Counted from the stretch's first letter, positions 43,138 to 54,349 are shown. The stretch is 64,000 nt of DNA from Semisulcospira habei (GCA_036245525.1 BTPG01000002.1:125971950-126035949); one strand, 5' to 3'. Notes: generated by a model not told the origin, from the sequence alone. Translations and numbers: made by a program.

Positions 43138-43390
43138 TTCTAGGAAGATTACAAAGTAAAGTAGGTAAAAGCACTGTCAGGGGAGAGAATTGTGCAGTAT
43201 CCACCAATGATCATAGATCAAGTTTGATCGAAGCAAAAAACAAAATAAATAAATAAATAAATTTTTTTTAAAAAATAGGAAAGAAGGGTGCGCTAAGTAA
43301 GTGACTGGAAGCAATGAATATGGAAGCCCCCCCCCACCCCCCCCTCCGGGAAGGGGGCTCGGTTGCATATTGACCAGCCCCTTGATGCAT
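43138..43390. repeat. Family M fold-back half, copy 2
   Basis: One arm (AGGAAGATTACAAAGTAAAG onward) plus loop sequence to about 43390, where the loop matches, inverted, the loop at 43677-43846. The opposite arm is absent. Confidence 0.7.
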
Positions 43391-44039
43391 GGAAATTAAG
43401 ATCTATGTCCCCCAAAGACAGCCACATTTTACTGTGTTGTCTGCAGGGGCATACATTCCATGCCTCACCTAGAGCTAAATTTCCATGCACCATACGAGAG
43501 AACCTACTAAAAGAGGGGAAGGGGTTGCAGTCGATATTGTAGTAATAAATGAAAAGAAAAGGGGAGACTGTCAGTGCTAATATTTTAGGAAGATTACAAA
43601 GTAAAGTAGGTAAAAGCACTGTCAGGGGAGAGAATTGTGCAGTATCGACCAATGATCATAGATCAAGTTTGATCAAGGGGCTGGAAATCTAGTCAATATG
43701 CGATACGCCCCACTTCGGGGGGTGGGGGGGGGGGTGGGGGTGGGAATGGGGGGTGGGGGGTGGAGGGGTTTTCCATATTCACTACTGCCAGTCACTTACA
43801 TAGCGCACCCTTCTTTCCTATCTTTTTGTTGTTGTTGTTGTTGTGCTTCAATCAAACTACCCCCACCCGGGTCTGCCCTGGGGGACTTGGGTGGGGTTAA
43901 CTACTTTTTAGTTCCCAGGGTCACCCTGGTCAGCCCCACAGGGTGGGTTTTTCCCTCTATTCTGGGGCATGTGTTTCTGTCTACCCTTCGTCCATTCACC
44001 TGTATTTGTCTTTTTAAAACTCTTCCAACTGTCTGCACT

Positions 44040-46084
44040 CAAGCCTATTGCAGACAGAGCAGACCAACTCGACAGATGGGCCGAGTATTTTGAAGAGTTA
44101 CTGAACAGACCTAGCCCACCCGACCCCCCAGACATCCAGCCGGCAGAGACCGACCTACCCATCAGCTGTGACAGAACCAGCCGGGAAGAGATCAGAAGAG
44201 CAGTGGCACTCTTGAAGAACGGCAAAGCAGCAGGCCCAGATGGCATCCCAGCGGAGTCTCTGAAAGCAGACCTAGAGACAACAGTGGAGATGCTGTACCC
44301 ACTGTTTGGAAAGATCTGGGAAGAGGAGGTGATGCCGGCTGACTGGAAGGAGGGGTACCTAATCAAGCTTTCCAAGAAAGGCGACCTCAGCAAGTGTTCC
44401 AACTACAGAGGAATCACCTTGCTGTCAGTACCAGGAAAGGTCTTTAACAGGATCATCCTGGAGAGAATGAAGAGCTCCGCTGACCCCCAGCTGAGAGACG
44501 AGCAAGCAGGATTTAGGAAGAACCGATCATGTACAGACCAGATCGCCACTCTCCGCATCATCGTGGAACAGTCTCTGGAGTGGAGCTCCCCGCTGTACGT
44601 CAACTTTGTGGATTATGAAAAAGCATTTGACAGTGTGGACCGAGAGACTCTGTGGAAACTCCTACGACACTACGGTGTACCCACAAAGCTCGTCCGACTG
44701 ATCAAGAGCAGCTACGATGGCATGACATGTCGCGTGATCAACGAAGGGCAGTTCACCAGGGAGCTCCAGGTCAGAACCGGTGTCAGGCAGGGGTGTCTGC
44801 TGTCTCCGTTCCTCTTCCTACTGGCCATAGACTGGGTCATGAAGATGACCACAGAGCACAGACGAAGTGGAATACAGTGGACACTGTGGACACAGCTTGA
44901 CGACCTCGATTTTGCAGACGACTTGGCATTATTGTCCCACACTCATCAACAAATGCAGGACAAGACGAGGCTTGCTGACATCTCGTCCCAAGTGGGCCTC
45001 ACCATTCACAAACAGAAAACAAAGACAATGAGGCTGAACGCAACCAGGGAAGAACCAGTCTTGCTTGCTGGCACCCCGTTGGAGGAGGTGGAGTCCTTCA
45101 CCTATCTCGGGAGCATCATAGACAAAAAAGGCGGCACTGATGCAGATGTCAGAGCACGAATCGGTAAAGCCAGAGCAGCCTTTCTCCAGTTGAAAAAGGT
45201 GTGGAGCTCCAGAGAGCTGTCACAACACACCAAAGTCCGGATTTTCAACTCCAATGTAAAAGCAGTTATCTTATATGGAGCAGAGACTTGGAGATTGACA
45301 AAAACCACAGTCAACAGATTGATTATACATTGCTTAACGTCCCGACAGCAACAAGACTTTCTCAGGACGTGCCTGCACTGCTTGTGAAAACGAAACCTAA
45401 ACAGAACATTGAATGTATGTCGCCAGCCGGTCAAATACATTAAATAAACCTAACACATGGGGCATACATAAAGCTAAGACCATTTAGCAACACACATCCA
45501 ATATCAAGAGCTACAGGCAGTGCAGACAGTAGGGAGAGTTTTACAAAGGCAAATACAGGTGAATGGACAAAGGGTAGACAGAAACACATGCCCCAGAATA
45601 GAGAGGAAAACCCACCCTGTGGGGCTGACCAGGGTGACCCTGGGAACTAAAAAGTAGTTAACCCCACCCAAGTCCCCCAGGGCAGACCGGGTGGGGTACA
45701 GTCAACAGAGTACAGACCTTCATGAACAGTTGCCTTAGAAGAATTTTGAAAATCCACTGGCCAGAGAAGATCAGCAACGTCAGACTCTGGGAGAGAACAG
45801 AGCAGATAACAGCAGAGAATGAAATTGGGCGAAAAAGATGGGGATGGATCGGTCACAGTCTGAGAAAGCCAGCTTCTAGTATCACTAGGCAGGCATTGTC
45901 ATGGAACCCCCAGGGAAAGAGGAAAAGAGGTAGGCTGAGAAACTCCTGGCGTCGAGACCTCCAAGCAGACATCAAGAGACTGGGAACCACCTGGAGTAGA
46001 ATCGAAGGAGAAGCACAGGACAGGAGTTGCTGGAGGTCTCTCGTCGACGGCCTATACCCGGGTAGGGGTGACAGGCGTAAGTAA
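44040..46084 (+). pseudogene. RTE-like reverse transcriptase, split by a SINE
   Basis: The frame is open from the element's 5' truncation to 45317. RT motifs in order: KNGKAAGPDGIPAESLKAD, SNYRGITLLSVPGKVFNRI, EQAGFRKNRSCTDQIATLR, FVDYEKAFDSVDRETLW, GVRQGCLLSPFLF and catalytic FADD in DDLDFADDLALLSH. Then come YLGSIIDKKGGTDADVRARI and VILYGAETWRLTKTTVN. The frame is cut by the SINE and resumes at 45709 with QTFMNSCLRRILKIHWPEKI through IGHSLRKPASSITRQALSWN to LVDGLYPGRGDRRK and a stop at 46082-46084. It would copy its RNA at a nicked target. No stop or frameshift is visible in the RT portion itself, so the SINE insertion and the 5' truncation are the main damage. The apparent upstream ATG at 43969 lies in the SINE and is not native. 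Confidence 0.88.
45318..45697 (-). mobile_element. SINE of about 390 bp, copy 2
   Basis: Flanked by a perfect 11-bp direct repeat ACAGTCAACAG (45307-45317 and 45698-45708). On the minus strand it starts CCCCACCCGGTCTGCCC and ends GGGACGTTAAGCAATGTATA then ATCAAT. It interrupts the RTE-like reading frame. Confidence 0.9.
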
Positions 46085-46541
46085 GTAAGTAAGTAAGTGT
46101 CTGCACTGCCTGTAGCTCTTGATATTGGATGTGTGTTGCTAAATGGTCTTAGCTTTATTTAGGCCCCATGTCGTAGGTTTATTTAACGTACTGGACCGGC
46201 TGGCGACATACATTCAATATTCTGTTTATTTATTTATTTTTTTCACAAGCAGTGCAGGCACGTCCTGAGAAAGCCTTGTTGCTGTCGGGACGTTAAGCAA
46301 TGTACAATCAATCAGTCAATTCAGTCAAACTTGATCTATGATCATTGGTCGATACTGCCCAATTCTCTCCCCTAACAGCGCTTTTACCTACTTTACTTTG
46401 TAATCTTCCTAAAATATTAGCACTGGTAGTCTCCCCTTTTCTTTTCATTTATTTATCTTAACATTCAAAATTACAAGGACAGATTCGTTCGTACATCATA
46501 TATATGTCAGTCCCGGGAGTGTAGCACCGGAAGTGTGGTAA

Positions 46542-46777
46542 ATTAACACATTAAACTGACGGTGCAAGTCGAACGTTAACCCGCTGCAAGAGACATGAAT
46601 CCTCATGAGCCCCCGCAGTCGCGGGGGCTCATGAGGATTCATGTCTCTTGTTGGTCTTATGTTCTTTACCTTATCAGTTTCGAGTCTCATTTAGTTTGTT
46701 TTCTATACGGCGAATGTCGACCAGTGTGCAGTGGTTTCTGACGCGATATTACTCATCACTGGCAGGGAAGGGGTTAA
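46542..46777. mobile_element. Family B TTAA fold-back, copy at 46.6 kb
   Basis: TTAACACATTAAACTGACGG at the left; CACTGGCAGGGAAGGGGTTA then A at the right. The hairpin (46586-46650) has arms AAGAGACATGAATCCTCATG and complement. Relative to the consensus (GGCATAGATCC), several positions differ and all remain paired. Confidence 0.85.
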
Positions 46778-47121
46778 ACCTCAGGTAAATATCAGTTCCC
46801 ACTAACTTACTGGGAGTTGTCCACTCGGCTGACGGCGACGACAACTGAATGCAAGTGTAATGGTAGTTCAGTGGTGGTGTAGGCATTAGTTTCATAGGTA
46901 GTGGCACCACGACCCATCTTTTGTTCTGTTAGTGCCCGCGGCTAAAAGCTTGACTGACTGAAGAGTAAGAAAGTGAAAAAGCCAGAAGCCGGCGATGTTC
47001 ACCCCTTGAGCTGGCAGTGAGGTGTGAAAGGTGCATTACTGAGTCTGATGGCCTGTGCAGGTGAGGCCGTTACTTCTGTCACATCCTGCGCCAACCCGGC
47101 GCAGGAGACGGTTCCATCATA

Positions 47122-47192
47122 CTAGCTCAAGGTTAGTGCTTCATTAGCTTGGCGCCTGAAGGCGCCAAGCTAATCAGGCACTAACCTTGAGT
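47122..47192. repeat. Family A fold-back, copy 13
   Basis: Arms AGCTCAAGGTTAGTGCTTCA and GCACTAACCTTGAG closing at GGCGCCTGAAGGCGCC. GGTTAGTGC/GCACTAACC departs from consensus GGGTAGTGC/GCACTACCC with paired changes. A right-border phrase GGTGAAAGGGTTAG follows near 47300. Confidence 0.75.
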
Positions 47193-47385
47193 TTGCTCGG
47201 TCGATGTATTTCAAATCAGCGACATCATGATGTGTGTGTGTGGTGTATCAGAAACGACTACAAAAATGTGAGCTTTTGGCCCTGGCGGTGAAAGGGTTAG
47301 GGGTAGGCGTGGGAAAGTGTTGCACGTGCCGCTCGCTTCCAGACAGAATAGATCTACCGGCACCGTGACCTCAGTCACTCTCTCT

Positions 47386-47497
<112 letters not shown>

Positions 47498-47835
47498 CCA
47501 AGACTGACTTACAAGCTGAAATAAACGTCACGTGGAAAAGTTTTATCCTGTAATCAAGGTTTCAAGACTGCCAAGCGTGTGATGTCCGCTATCTGATTTC
47601 AATATTACACAGAATTCGGTTGGCCTAACAGGCCTAAAAAAAATCCTGCCGTCTCGAGTTGCCTCGTAGGACTGAGACAAATGAAAGAAACTCTTCTTCA
47701 GTTTCAGGGACGCCCGGAATTTATTATGCTCTGAAGAGGAAACAAAACTGACTAACACTGTGACATAACTGAGGACTAATCCCGGAGAAGCAATTAGTTC
47801 AAAGGTTTGGAGCTTCCTGTACGACTGAGGAGGCA

Positions 47836-47932
47836 AATCGACCATGATAGTTCAAGGGTGGCGCAGGGATAGCTTGGCGCCTATAGGCGCCAAGCTATCC
47901 CTCCGCCACCATTGAACTATCATGGTCGATCC
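47836..47932. repeat. Family A fold-back, copy 14
   Basis: Arms read GTGGCGCAGGGATAGCTTGG and CCAAGCTATCCCTCCGCCAC. The consensus CAGAATAG/CTATTCTG is replaced by AGGGATAG/CTATCCCT in both arms. A TTAA lies at about 47966. Confidence 0.8.
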
Positions 47933-47969
47933 ACATACTGCTGTATTGTGTCAGGGCTGAACGTATTAA

Positions 47970-48640
47970 TGTCCTTAAAATACAGTCGACTTCATTGATA
48001 ATAAGGTTTTAACAAAAGTCGGATATGACAACACATGGCAGAGGTTCCGACAACACTTTTCCTAGTATACAAATTACTTCGCTTGAAACAAACTTCGAAT
48101 ATAACAACGAGAACATTTGGGTCCCAGGCAATTTGCTATAAGCGTGTATATAATATAGATAACTGACGGTCATTAGTGGCCCAATCGTCTGATCATCCTC
48201 GCAAACACGAACTTGTCGAAGGATGAGCCGTTTTGATTACAGGTACATATCAACGTGAGAGAACCATGCAGCCAGTTGTTTAGCCTCATCGCCGGATTAA
48301 TACGTAATCTGTACATCAGAAAATAACACTATATCCTGAATGTCAGTCTCGCCCAAAAACAATTTCATCACAAAAACCAGTGTGGTAGCCTGAAACTGAC
48401 TCCCAAGCATCTTAACTACAGGCTTGTCACAAGGAAATAAACAACAACTCAAGAACTGAGGAAGTGCCACGCTTCGAAATAACAAGCACAAATCAGTTTA
48501 ATAAATTTCAAGGAAAAACCCTTTATCACTAGATATAGCGGACACGAAAAGGCAGATATTGTAAGCTTCTTAACTGGCCAATCCTCGAAATTCCGTGTCC
48601 GGTAACGTATAAGTGACTGATTTCAACATTCATGGTTTCG
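47970..48640. other. Unassigned AT-rich sequence
   Basis: No gene or repeat family is recognised. Confidence 0.4.
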
Positions 48641-48700
48641 GATTTTATTTTACCACAAGGAAAAAAAACCTTTCAGAGGCCCGGCTGACGCACGCAACAA

Positions 48701-48785
48701 CCCAGTAAGCAAAGGTCCTCGGGCCCATGGCTGTGCGTGGGCCCACTGCGGCCGTCGTGGGCCCGAAGACGTTTTGCGGCTGGGG
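48701..48785. repeat. Family D fold-back, copy 6, left arm shortened
   Basis: CCCAGTAAGCAAAGGTCCTC then GGGCCCATGGCTGTGCGTGG on the left and GGGCCCACTGCGGCCGTCGT on the right, ending GACGTTTTGCGGCTGGGG. Part of the left arm is deleted. Confidence 0.75.
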
Positions 48786-48878
48786 TAGACTGCACACGGT
48801 GCATGAGCCATCATCGGATTCGTCAGAAGATAACTGCTGACTGAAAGCATCCATTTTGTTGTGAAAAACAATGCCACC

Positions 48879-48880
<2 letters not shown>

Positions 48881-48918
<38 letters not shown>
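48881..48918. repeat. (CT)n microsatellite
   Basis: About 18 CT units. Confidence 0.9.
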
Positions 48919-48949
48919 GGAAGCCATTCATCTAGCGCCCAATCTGGCT

Positions 48950-49014
48950 GTAAGAGGCATAGATCCTCATAAGCCCAAGCAGCAGCAGGGGCTCATGAGA
49001 ATATACGCCTCTGA
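48950..49014. repeat. Family B fold-back, copy at 49.0 kb
   Basis: Arms AAGAGGCATAGATCCTCATA and CTCATGAGAATATACGCCTC. Imperfect stem. Confidence 0.65.
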
Positions 49015-49173
49015 CTGATCGAGATCGGTTCCAACAGTTGGCTTCAAAATGATGTTCATGACTGACGGAAGTTCGTTAGCGTGTGCGGACTGACTGGCAA
49101 TCTGCCATTTGGAGATTGCAGAACCGACAAGTGACACTACGGCTGACAAACACTTATATAAATGGTGCCGCTT

Positions 49174-49239
49174 GCAAGAGGCATAGATCTGCGGTGAGCC
49201 CCGCATTTTGCGGGGCTCATGAGGATCTATGCCTCTTGC
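49174..49239. repeat. Family B fold-back, copy at 49.2 kb
   Basis: Arms GCAAGAGGCATAGATCTGCG and TCATGAGGATCTATGCCTCT around GAGCCCCGCATTTTGCGGGGCTC-like pairing. Confidence 0.75.
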
Positions 49240-49351
49240 GCATGGAGGACTTTAGGTGTTGGAGTGGAAGATTGTTAGAAATCTGTGCAGCACCGGCGAT
49301 CAGCCTTTCGGCCAATCCTGAAACAATTCGAGCATTGTCTGCTCGTGAAAA

Positions 49352-49574
49352 TTAACTCATTCAGCCCCGACACACCACAGCAAGACATGGATCGACCATG
49401 ATAGTTCAAGGGTGGTGCCAGAATAGCTTGGCGCCTATAGGCGCCAAGCTATTCTGGCACCGCCCTTGAACTATCATGCTCAATCCGGCTGTCTCAGAAA
49501 TTGTAATACAATCCTCATTCAGAGGACAACTTCCAAATTTGGGGAGTTTCGGTCCTTGGTTTAGAATGTGTTAA
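49352..49574. mobile_element. Family A TTAA fold-back, copy 15
   Basis: TTAACTCATTCAGCCCCGAC at the left and GTTTAGAATGTGTTAA at the right. The hairpin has arms ATAGTTCAAGGGTGGTGCCA and complement, closing at GGCGCCTATAGGCGCC. Confidence 0.85.
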
Positions 49575-50004
49575 CACCTGGCGTCATTCTTCTTTCTTTT
49601 TTTCTCTTTTTTTTTTTCCACTCTTAGACTGCAAGACTTACTGCGTAATACAAGGTGCCGTGAACAGTGAATGTGTAGCCCTCCTCTCTGAACCGTAAAC
49701 TCAAAAACTCCAAACACCACATGTGCAAATGCAGTGAGCGACAAACAATGACGGCAGATGCTCTGGCAAATGAGTGCGCCGTTTTGGAATTCAGACCTAT
49801 TTCCGTGACATATTTTTAGGGCAGACCTTCAAAATTTCAACATAACTCAGTTAAAATCTGTACTTGTCTTGATGACAGCAGAGTCACAGTAGGAAAACAA
49901 AAAGACTACGTCATAATTTAGTCATGCGTAATTGCACGCACGTTTTTTTTTCTATTGCAACGGACATGACTGGTAATAAATATACGGAGTCATGATGTGT
50001 CACG

Positions 50005-50138
50005 GTGTGTGTGCACCTGTGTGTGTGTGTGTGAGGTGGGGGAGGGGGGAGGGGGATGACGCGTGCGTGTGTGTCAGTGTGTGTGTGTGTGTGTGTGTGT
50101 GTGCGTAGGTGTGAGTGTGTATGTGTGTGTATGTGTGT

Positions 50139-50211
<73 letters not shown>

Positions 50212-50212
50212 T
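50005..50212. repeat. (GT)n microsatellite with interruptions
   Basis: GT tracts separated by a G-rich patch (50035-50057) and a few GA/AT variants. Reading frames on both strands are artefacts. Confidence 0.95.
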
Positions 50213-50492
50213 GAATGCGTGCGGCTGGCGGTCTGCCACGAGAACCTTACCCCAGTCTCACCTGGCTCCCAGCATCGCGATCTAAGCCAAGATACACGTC
50301 TCGCATTTTTATGAGGGAGGAAGTCAGCATAACCCGACCTGAAAGAACTTCCTCTAATCAGTCTTGTCAAAACGTCATAGTGATGCATCAGTCAGATCAT
50401 CTTAGTCACAGACTTAAACCTCAGTGACTTCCTCATCTGAGAGGCAATGTCAGTAAGTGAAAGGGGACAGAGGGGGTGTGCGATCTGGTGCC

Positions 50493-50588
50493 AGTTGCAT
50501 TAACGTGCTTAATCCTGCGCACGCCAGTAAGCAAGGTGCTCCTGTAAGGCGCGCCTTGGGCTCAGTGGCGTGCGAATCAGTGCAACCG
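50493..50588. repeat. Family C fold-back, copy 6
   Basis: CAGTTGCATTAACGTGCTTA on the left and CAGTGGCGTGCG...TGCAACCGACCCCAGG on the right. The inner arms are GTAAGCAAGGTGCTCC against a decayed GGCGCGCCTTGGGCTC. Confidence 0.65.
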
Positions 50589-50632
50589 ACCCCAGGCTCT
50601 TCGAGCGAGAGGTATTAGAGGCCTACATGTAT

Positions 50633-50690
50633 ACCGACGAGCAAAAGAAATGCGACATTTTTGGAATCATCGCGGAAACACTGAAGTGTG
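50633..50690. repeat. Family I left-arm remnant
   Basis: CCGACGAGCAAAAGAAATGC then GACATTTTTGGAATCATCG matches the left arm of family I. The right arm is missing. Confidence 0.65.
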
Positions 50691-50699
50691 CCTCACACT

Positions 50700-51375
50700 G
50701 ACGACGCTGGGATGGAAGTGATTCTCGGATGCATGGAATGGTTCGATGGGTTGACTATCTTAGCCGCTCAGCGTATCACTTGTACCCAAGTTGCAGGTAC
50801 AGCGCTCATGAATCACTGACTGTTTCCAGTCACACGACTCGGAAGCCTACCTCAAAAATGGTACGTGAGTAATCGCCGCGAAGGCCGGCTGTGTGCGTGG
50901 CAGCCGTGAGGCACATTTTGTTTCTTTCAGTGTCTTATGCTTATAAGTTATATCAAGTTACTGTGCTTTTCTTTGGGAGGAAATGTAGGGCCCGTAGTAA
51001 TCGGCTGAAGATAATAAATCGATCCACCCGTATACGTGACTTGGACTGAAACAGTGCTGTGCGGTATCACGGAACTTTGGGTCGACACATACCGGCCGCC
51101 GTTCAAGTTCACATGATCTGGCCATCAGACGTGAGCCGTGATGGCGTCCTCACCTCACGTGACCTTTTGCGACCTGCCCCCAGACGTTTACTCACGTGCG
51201 GCACGTGCGGACATGCGCAGTCGGACAGCTGGGGCGTCTTCCTTGTCAAAATACGGCACGCGCGCTCCAGACGTGGAAAGGCTTTCTCCCCGGATGTTCC
51301 ATTGTCAGAAAACCGCAGTTCTTTGTAGTCTACACCAGGTTACAGCCTTTTTGCGACCAAGACGGGCATAAATGG
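50700..51375. other. Unassigned sequence
   Basis: No gene or recognised element; several short frames lack domain signatures. Confidence 0.4.
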
Positions 51376-51380
51376 GGCTA

Positions 51381-51447
51381 GCAAGAGGCACAGATCCTCA
51401 TGAGCCCCCGCAGCTTGCCTGGGCTCATGATGATCTGTGCCTCGTGC
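51381..51447. repeat. Family B fold-back, copy at 51.4 kb
   Basis: Arms GCAAGAGGCACAGATCCTCA and TGATGATCTGTGCCTCGTGC. CACAG/CTGTG is a paired change from CATAG/CTATG. Confidence 0.75.
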
Positions 51448-51608
51448 ACAGATGATTGGCAGCATATGGCCGCAGTGGTGACCCCTCTCAAATGCCGGCA
51501 GGGAAGGCAGCAGGTATATTTAGCAACGCCGGTAACTTTTCCCCAAGGAATACACATAAGAGAGAGAGAGAGGGAGAGAGAGGGAGAGAGAGAGAGACTG
51601 AGAGAGAG

Positions 51609-51834
51609 AATCAATGAATCAATGAAACTTTATTTTACAACGGTTAAGGCATTGACATCGCCATTTTACAAACCTGCCGTTGCTAACAACTACAAGACTA
51701 TCTACACATGCACATACATATAAGTAAAACATAATACTTGCAGGGCAATTGACAACACTGTTCACATAGGCAGACATACTCATAGACTCTCAGACACCCC
51801 GCCCCCCTCTCCCCCCCCCCCGCCCCTCCCCCCT

Positions 51835-51920
<86 letters not shown>

Positions 51921-53160
51921 AGAGCTAAGTAGTTCAAATGATAAATGAAAAGGCTTAATAGGGAATAAATTGGACCCAGCATAGAAAGAGACATAATACA
52001 TGTAGTTAATAATGCATCGCTAAGCCCTAGACCCTTTTTAAAACAGGCTAGCGAGGAGGCGGATTTTACATGGTCGGGAAGAGCATTCCAGAAATGTGTC
52101 CCTGAGAAGGATAAGCTGGTTTTTTTTATATAGATCGATCTTTGGTTTTGGTACTATGAAAAGCTTTCTGATGTTTCCAAGGTTGGACTCAGACTCAGTT
52201 GCGGAACAAAGTGGAGACTGATGTACTCAGGTATTTTGCGCTTCCACACTTTGAACATAAAAATTGCTTTGTTATATTTGAAATGATCTTGGGGAGGCAG
52301 GAGACCTGCTTTTGTGAGCTTTTCTTCTGTGGTTCGGTGTGGATCAGGGCAGATTATTTGGCCGCCGGTCTGTGTAGGGAATTGAGTCTCGTTAAATGGA
52401 CCTCACTACATCCCGCGCCGGCATCCCATGCTGTTCAGACGCGTAATCGACGTGAGAACGTTTCGGTGAGCATTATAAAATAGTTTACGGGTATCTGAAT
52501 CAGTATAATATTTCAGTTTTGATAACATAAAGAGATTTTTTACTACTATTTTGCATAAGGCGTCTGTATGAGCTTGCCATTTTAGCTAACTGTCGATTGT
52601 AATCCCTAGTACGCGATGTTCGTTTACATGTTCTACCTGACTACCTTTAAGTGAAAGGTTAAGTAATAGAGGCGTTATCTGCTGTTTTTGGCGCATGGCG
52701 ACTACCATCGGTTTCGTTTTGACTGGATGAACAACCATAGAATTGTTTATACACCAAGCTGATACGTCATGAAGACTTTGTTGTAAGTTGTCGGAAATTA
52801 CCTGTATATCTTTACTAGTAGTATGAACTGAGGTGTCATCAGCAAAAAGGTCGCATTGTACATCTTAGCAAGTAATATGTAGAGGCAAATCATTAATAAA
52901 TAAGCAAAAAGGCAGGGGACCCAGTACAGACCCTTGGGGCACACCGAAGCTTACATCTTTGAGAGAGGAGTATGAGCCATGAACAAGAACCTTTTGTTTT
53001 CTTTTAGTAAGGTAAGATGTGAAAAACGCAACTGCGTCTCTGTTAGTAAGGTATTTGTGAAGCTTAGCAGTCAGAATAATGTGGTTAATCAGATCAAAAG
53101 CCTTCTTAAAATCTAGATAGACTACTCCTGTTAACTGTGACTTATTCATACCCTCGCCGT
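51609..53160 (-). mobile_element. CR1/L2-like retrotransposon, 5'-truncated
   Basis: The minus-strand element ends at 51609 with CGTTGTAAAATAAAGTTTCA then TTGATTCATTGATTC. It begins at about 53160. AG microsatellites border both ends (51558-51608 and 53164-53245), suggesting insertion into an AG tract. Related 3' ends are at 24660 and 63420. A 3' region with an AC microsatellite (51836-51916) separates coding sequence from the tail. Confidence 0.8.
51945..53160 (-). pseudogene. CR1/L2-like reverse transcriptase fragment
   Basis: Encodes the middle and end of a reverse transcriptase. It starts [20 protein letters not shown], followed by [20 protein letters not shown], the catalytic FADDTS (about 52835), HRVLGITIDS (about 52600) and a C-terminal FWNALPDHVKSASSLACFKK block (about 52070). 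In-frame nonsense codons interrupt it after LPLHITC (about 52865) and after GITIDS (about 52587), and further frame changes are likely. It is not functional as written. [10 protein letters not shown] and FxDD motifs are standard for jockey-superfamily elements such as CR1 and L2. The exact clade is inferred. Confidence 0.8.
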
Positions 53161-53161
53161 G

Positions 53162-53163
<2 letters not shown>

Positions 53164-53245
<82 letters not shown>
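53164..53245. repeat. (AG)n microsatellite
   Basis: About 41 AG units directly at the 5' edge of the CR1/L2-like fragment. Confidence 0.95.
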
Positions 53246-53249
<4 letters not shown>

Positions 53250-53695
53250 GTGTTCAAATACGTTTTAAAGCCGAACAGCTTGACACAGCCGGAAACAGCG
53301 AAAGAAATAAAGGGTAGGGGTGGGGGTGAAGGGGGGGGGGGATTGGGGTGGTGGTGGTGGTTGGGGTGGGGGGGCGTGGGGAGTGAGGTTGGAAAGACAG
53401 ATGTAAATACGCAATACACTGGATCATTCGATGACGATTTTACACCTCCCCCCCCCCCCAAAAAAAAAAAAAAAAAAAAAAAACACTAACAAAAAAGGAC
53501 AAAAAACAACAACAACAACAAACAAAAGTTTGCTTCTCTACTGCCCGTGACTAAGATCTGCGTGGTCCCATTATTAATAATCAAGTCAATCATAAAGTTC
53601 TAAGCGTTTTCTCATCATTCAACACACTAATATAAGGCATAAGGTCGAGGTTCTTTCATTTGACAGTTGTGCTCTGAACTAAGACTACGTAGCAG
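53250..53695. other. Unassigned sequence with G and A runs
   Basis: G-rich tract at 53312-53385, then a CCCC-AAAA run at 53447-53483 and an ACA repeat. No gene is seen. Confidence 0.5.
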
Positions 53696-53719
53696 TTCAA
53701 GAGACATACCGGCGACGAC

Positions 53720-53791
53720 AGTTCAAGGGCAGTGCCAGAAAAGCTTGGCGCCTGGAGGCGCCAAGCTATTCTGGCACCACCCTTGAACTAT
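53720..53791. repeat. Family A fold-back, copy 16
   Basis: Arms AGTTCAAGGGCAGTGCCAGA and complement with mismatches (GCAGTGCC against GGCACCACC). Centre GGCGCCTGGAGGCGCC. Confidence 0.8.
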
Positions 53792-53799
53792 CATGGCTG

Positions 53800-54275
53800 T
53801 CGGTGTGTCAGGGCTGAATGGGTTTACGATATTGTTTGCTGAAGGTGCTTTATTGTCTATGAACTAAAAACACGCTATAAACACATAGAACGTTGCAAAA
53901 GCAAGGAGCGAGCGTTCACGAAATAATATGAAATAAATGAAATAAAATAAAATAGATTGACACAAATAAATATAAAATGAAATGAATGCCTTATATTAAA
54001 TAAAATAAAATAAAGTAAAATAAATAAATAAAATAAAAGTCTTTATTATCAGTAAAGACCATACAGTCACCTTTTCTGCATGTGTGGCTATCATGATGAA
54101 AAGTATGACACGGAAAATAACTGGCGTGGGCTACAACAGAAGATACTAATGTACACGATTATCTTGGCTCTCTTCCTTTTATCCGCCTGCTGAACACATA
54201 TCATTAGTCTGACAAAATGAGAGATGTTATTCGCCCAGTTTATTACGGCTCAGTGGATAAAGTTGTCGTCAAACA
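53800..54275. other. AT-rich sequence with AAATA-type simple repeats
   Basis: ATAAAATA-type low-complexity sequence at 53930-54045. No gene is recognised. Confidence 0.5.
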
Positions 54276-54281
54276 GTACTC

Positions 54282-54339
54282 CACACTGGCTGTCTCCCTC
54301 GGTTGCTGCGGCAGCGAATTGAGGGAGACAATCAGCGTG
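54282..54339. repeat. Family O fold-back, copy 2
   Basis: CACACTGGCTGTCTCCCTCG and GAGGGAGACAATCAGCGTG flank GCTGCGGCAGC. Closely related to the hairpin at 58719. Confidence 0.7.
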
Positions 54340-54349
54340 AGCGCAGAGT

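Larger units (their letters stand above)
44040..46098 (+). mobile_element. RTE-like retrotransposon inserted in a SINE
   Basis: Flanked by GTCTGCACT (44031-44039 and 46099-46107), part of the SINE sequence, so the target duplication is clear. The 3' end carries a GTAA-repeat tail (46077-46098). It is 5'-truncated inside the RT region and interrupted by a SINE at 45318-45697. Confidence 0.88.
43859..46319 (+). mobile_element. SINE of about 390 bp (no tRNA head), copy 1, interrupted
   Basis: Begins ACCCCCACCCGGGTCTGCCC and ends GGGACGTTAAGCAATGTACA then ATCAATCAGTCAA. It is flanked by a 12-bp direct repeat with one mismatch, TTCAATCAAACT (43847-43858) and TTCAGTCAAACT (46320-46331). The body is interrupted at 44040 by the RTE-like element. 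Two uninterrupted copies exist at 45318-45697 and 61985-62379. No clear A/B boxes are seen. Confidence 0.8.
43544..46455. mobile_element. Family M fold-back, split by nested retroelements
   Basis: The left arm (43544-43677) and right arm (46330-46455) are inverted copies about 125 bp long: AAAAGAAAAGGGGAGACTG...AATATTTTAGGAAGATTACA and its complement. They are separated by loop sequence and by a SINE that itself contains an RTE-like element and a second SINE. The arms define the oldest layer. Confidence 0.85.

Noticed and set aside
29093..46650. CRISPR-like array of regularly found palindromic repeats (family B)
   Set aside because: Copies are 1-6 kb apart, carry their own TTAA borders and diverge independently. 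There are no short spacers and the genome is animal-like.
46880..46915. A further family A copy (TAGTTCAGTGGTGGTGTAGG)
   Set aside because: Similarity to the left arm is partial and there is no convincing right arm or GGCGCC centre.
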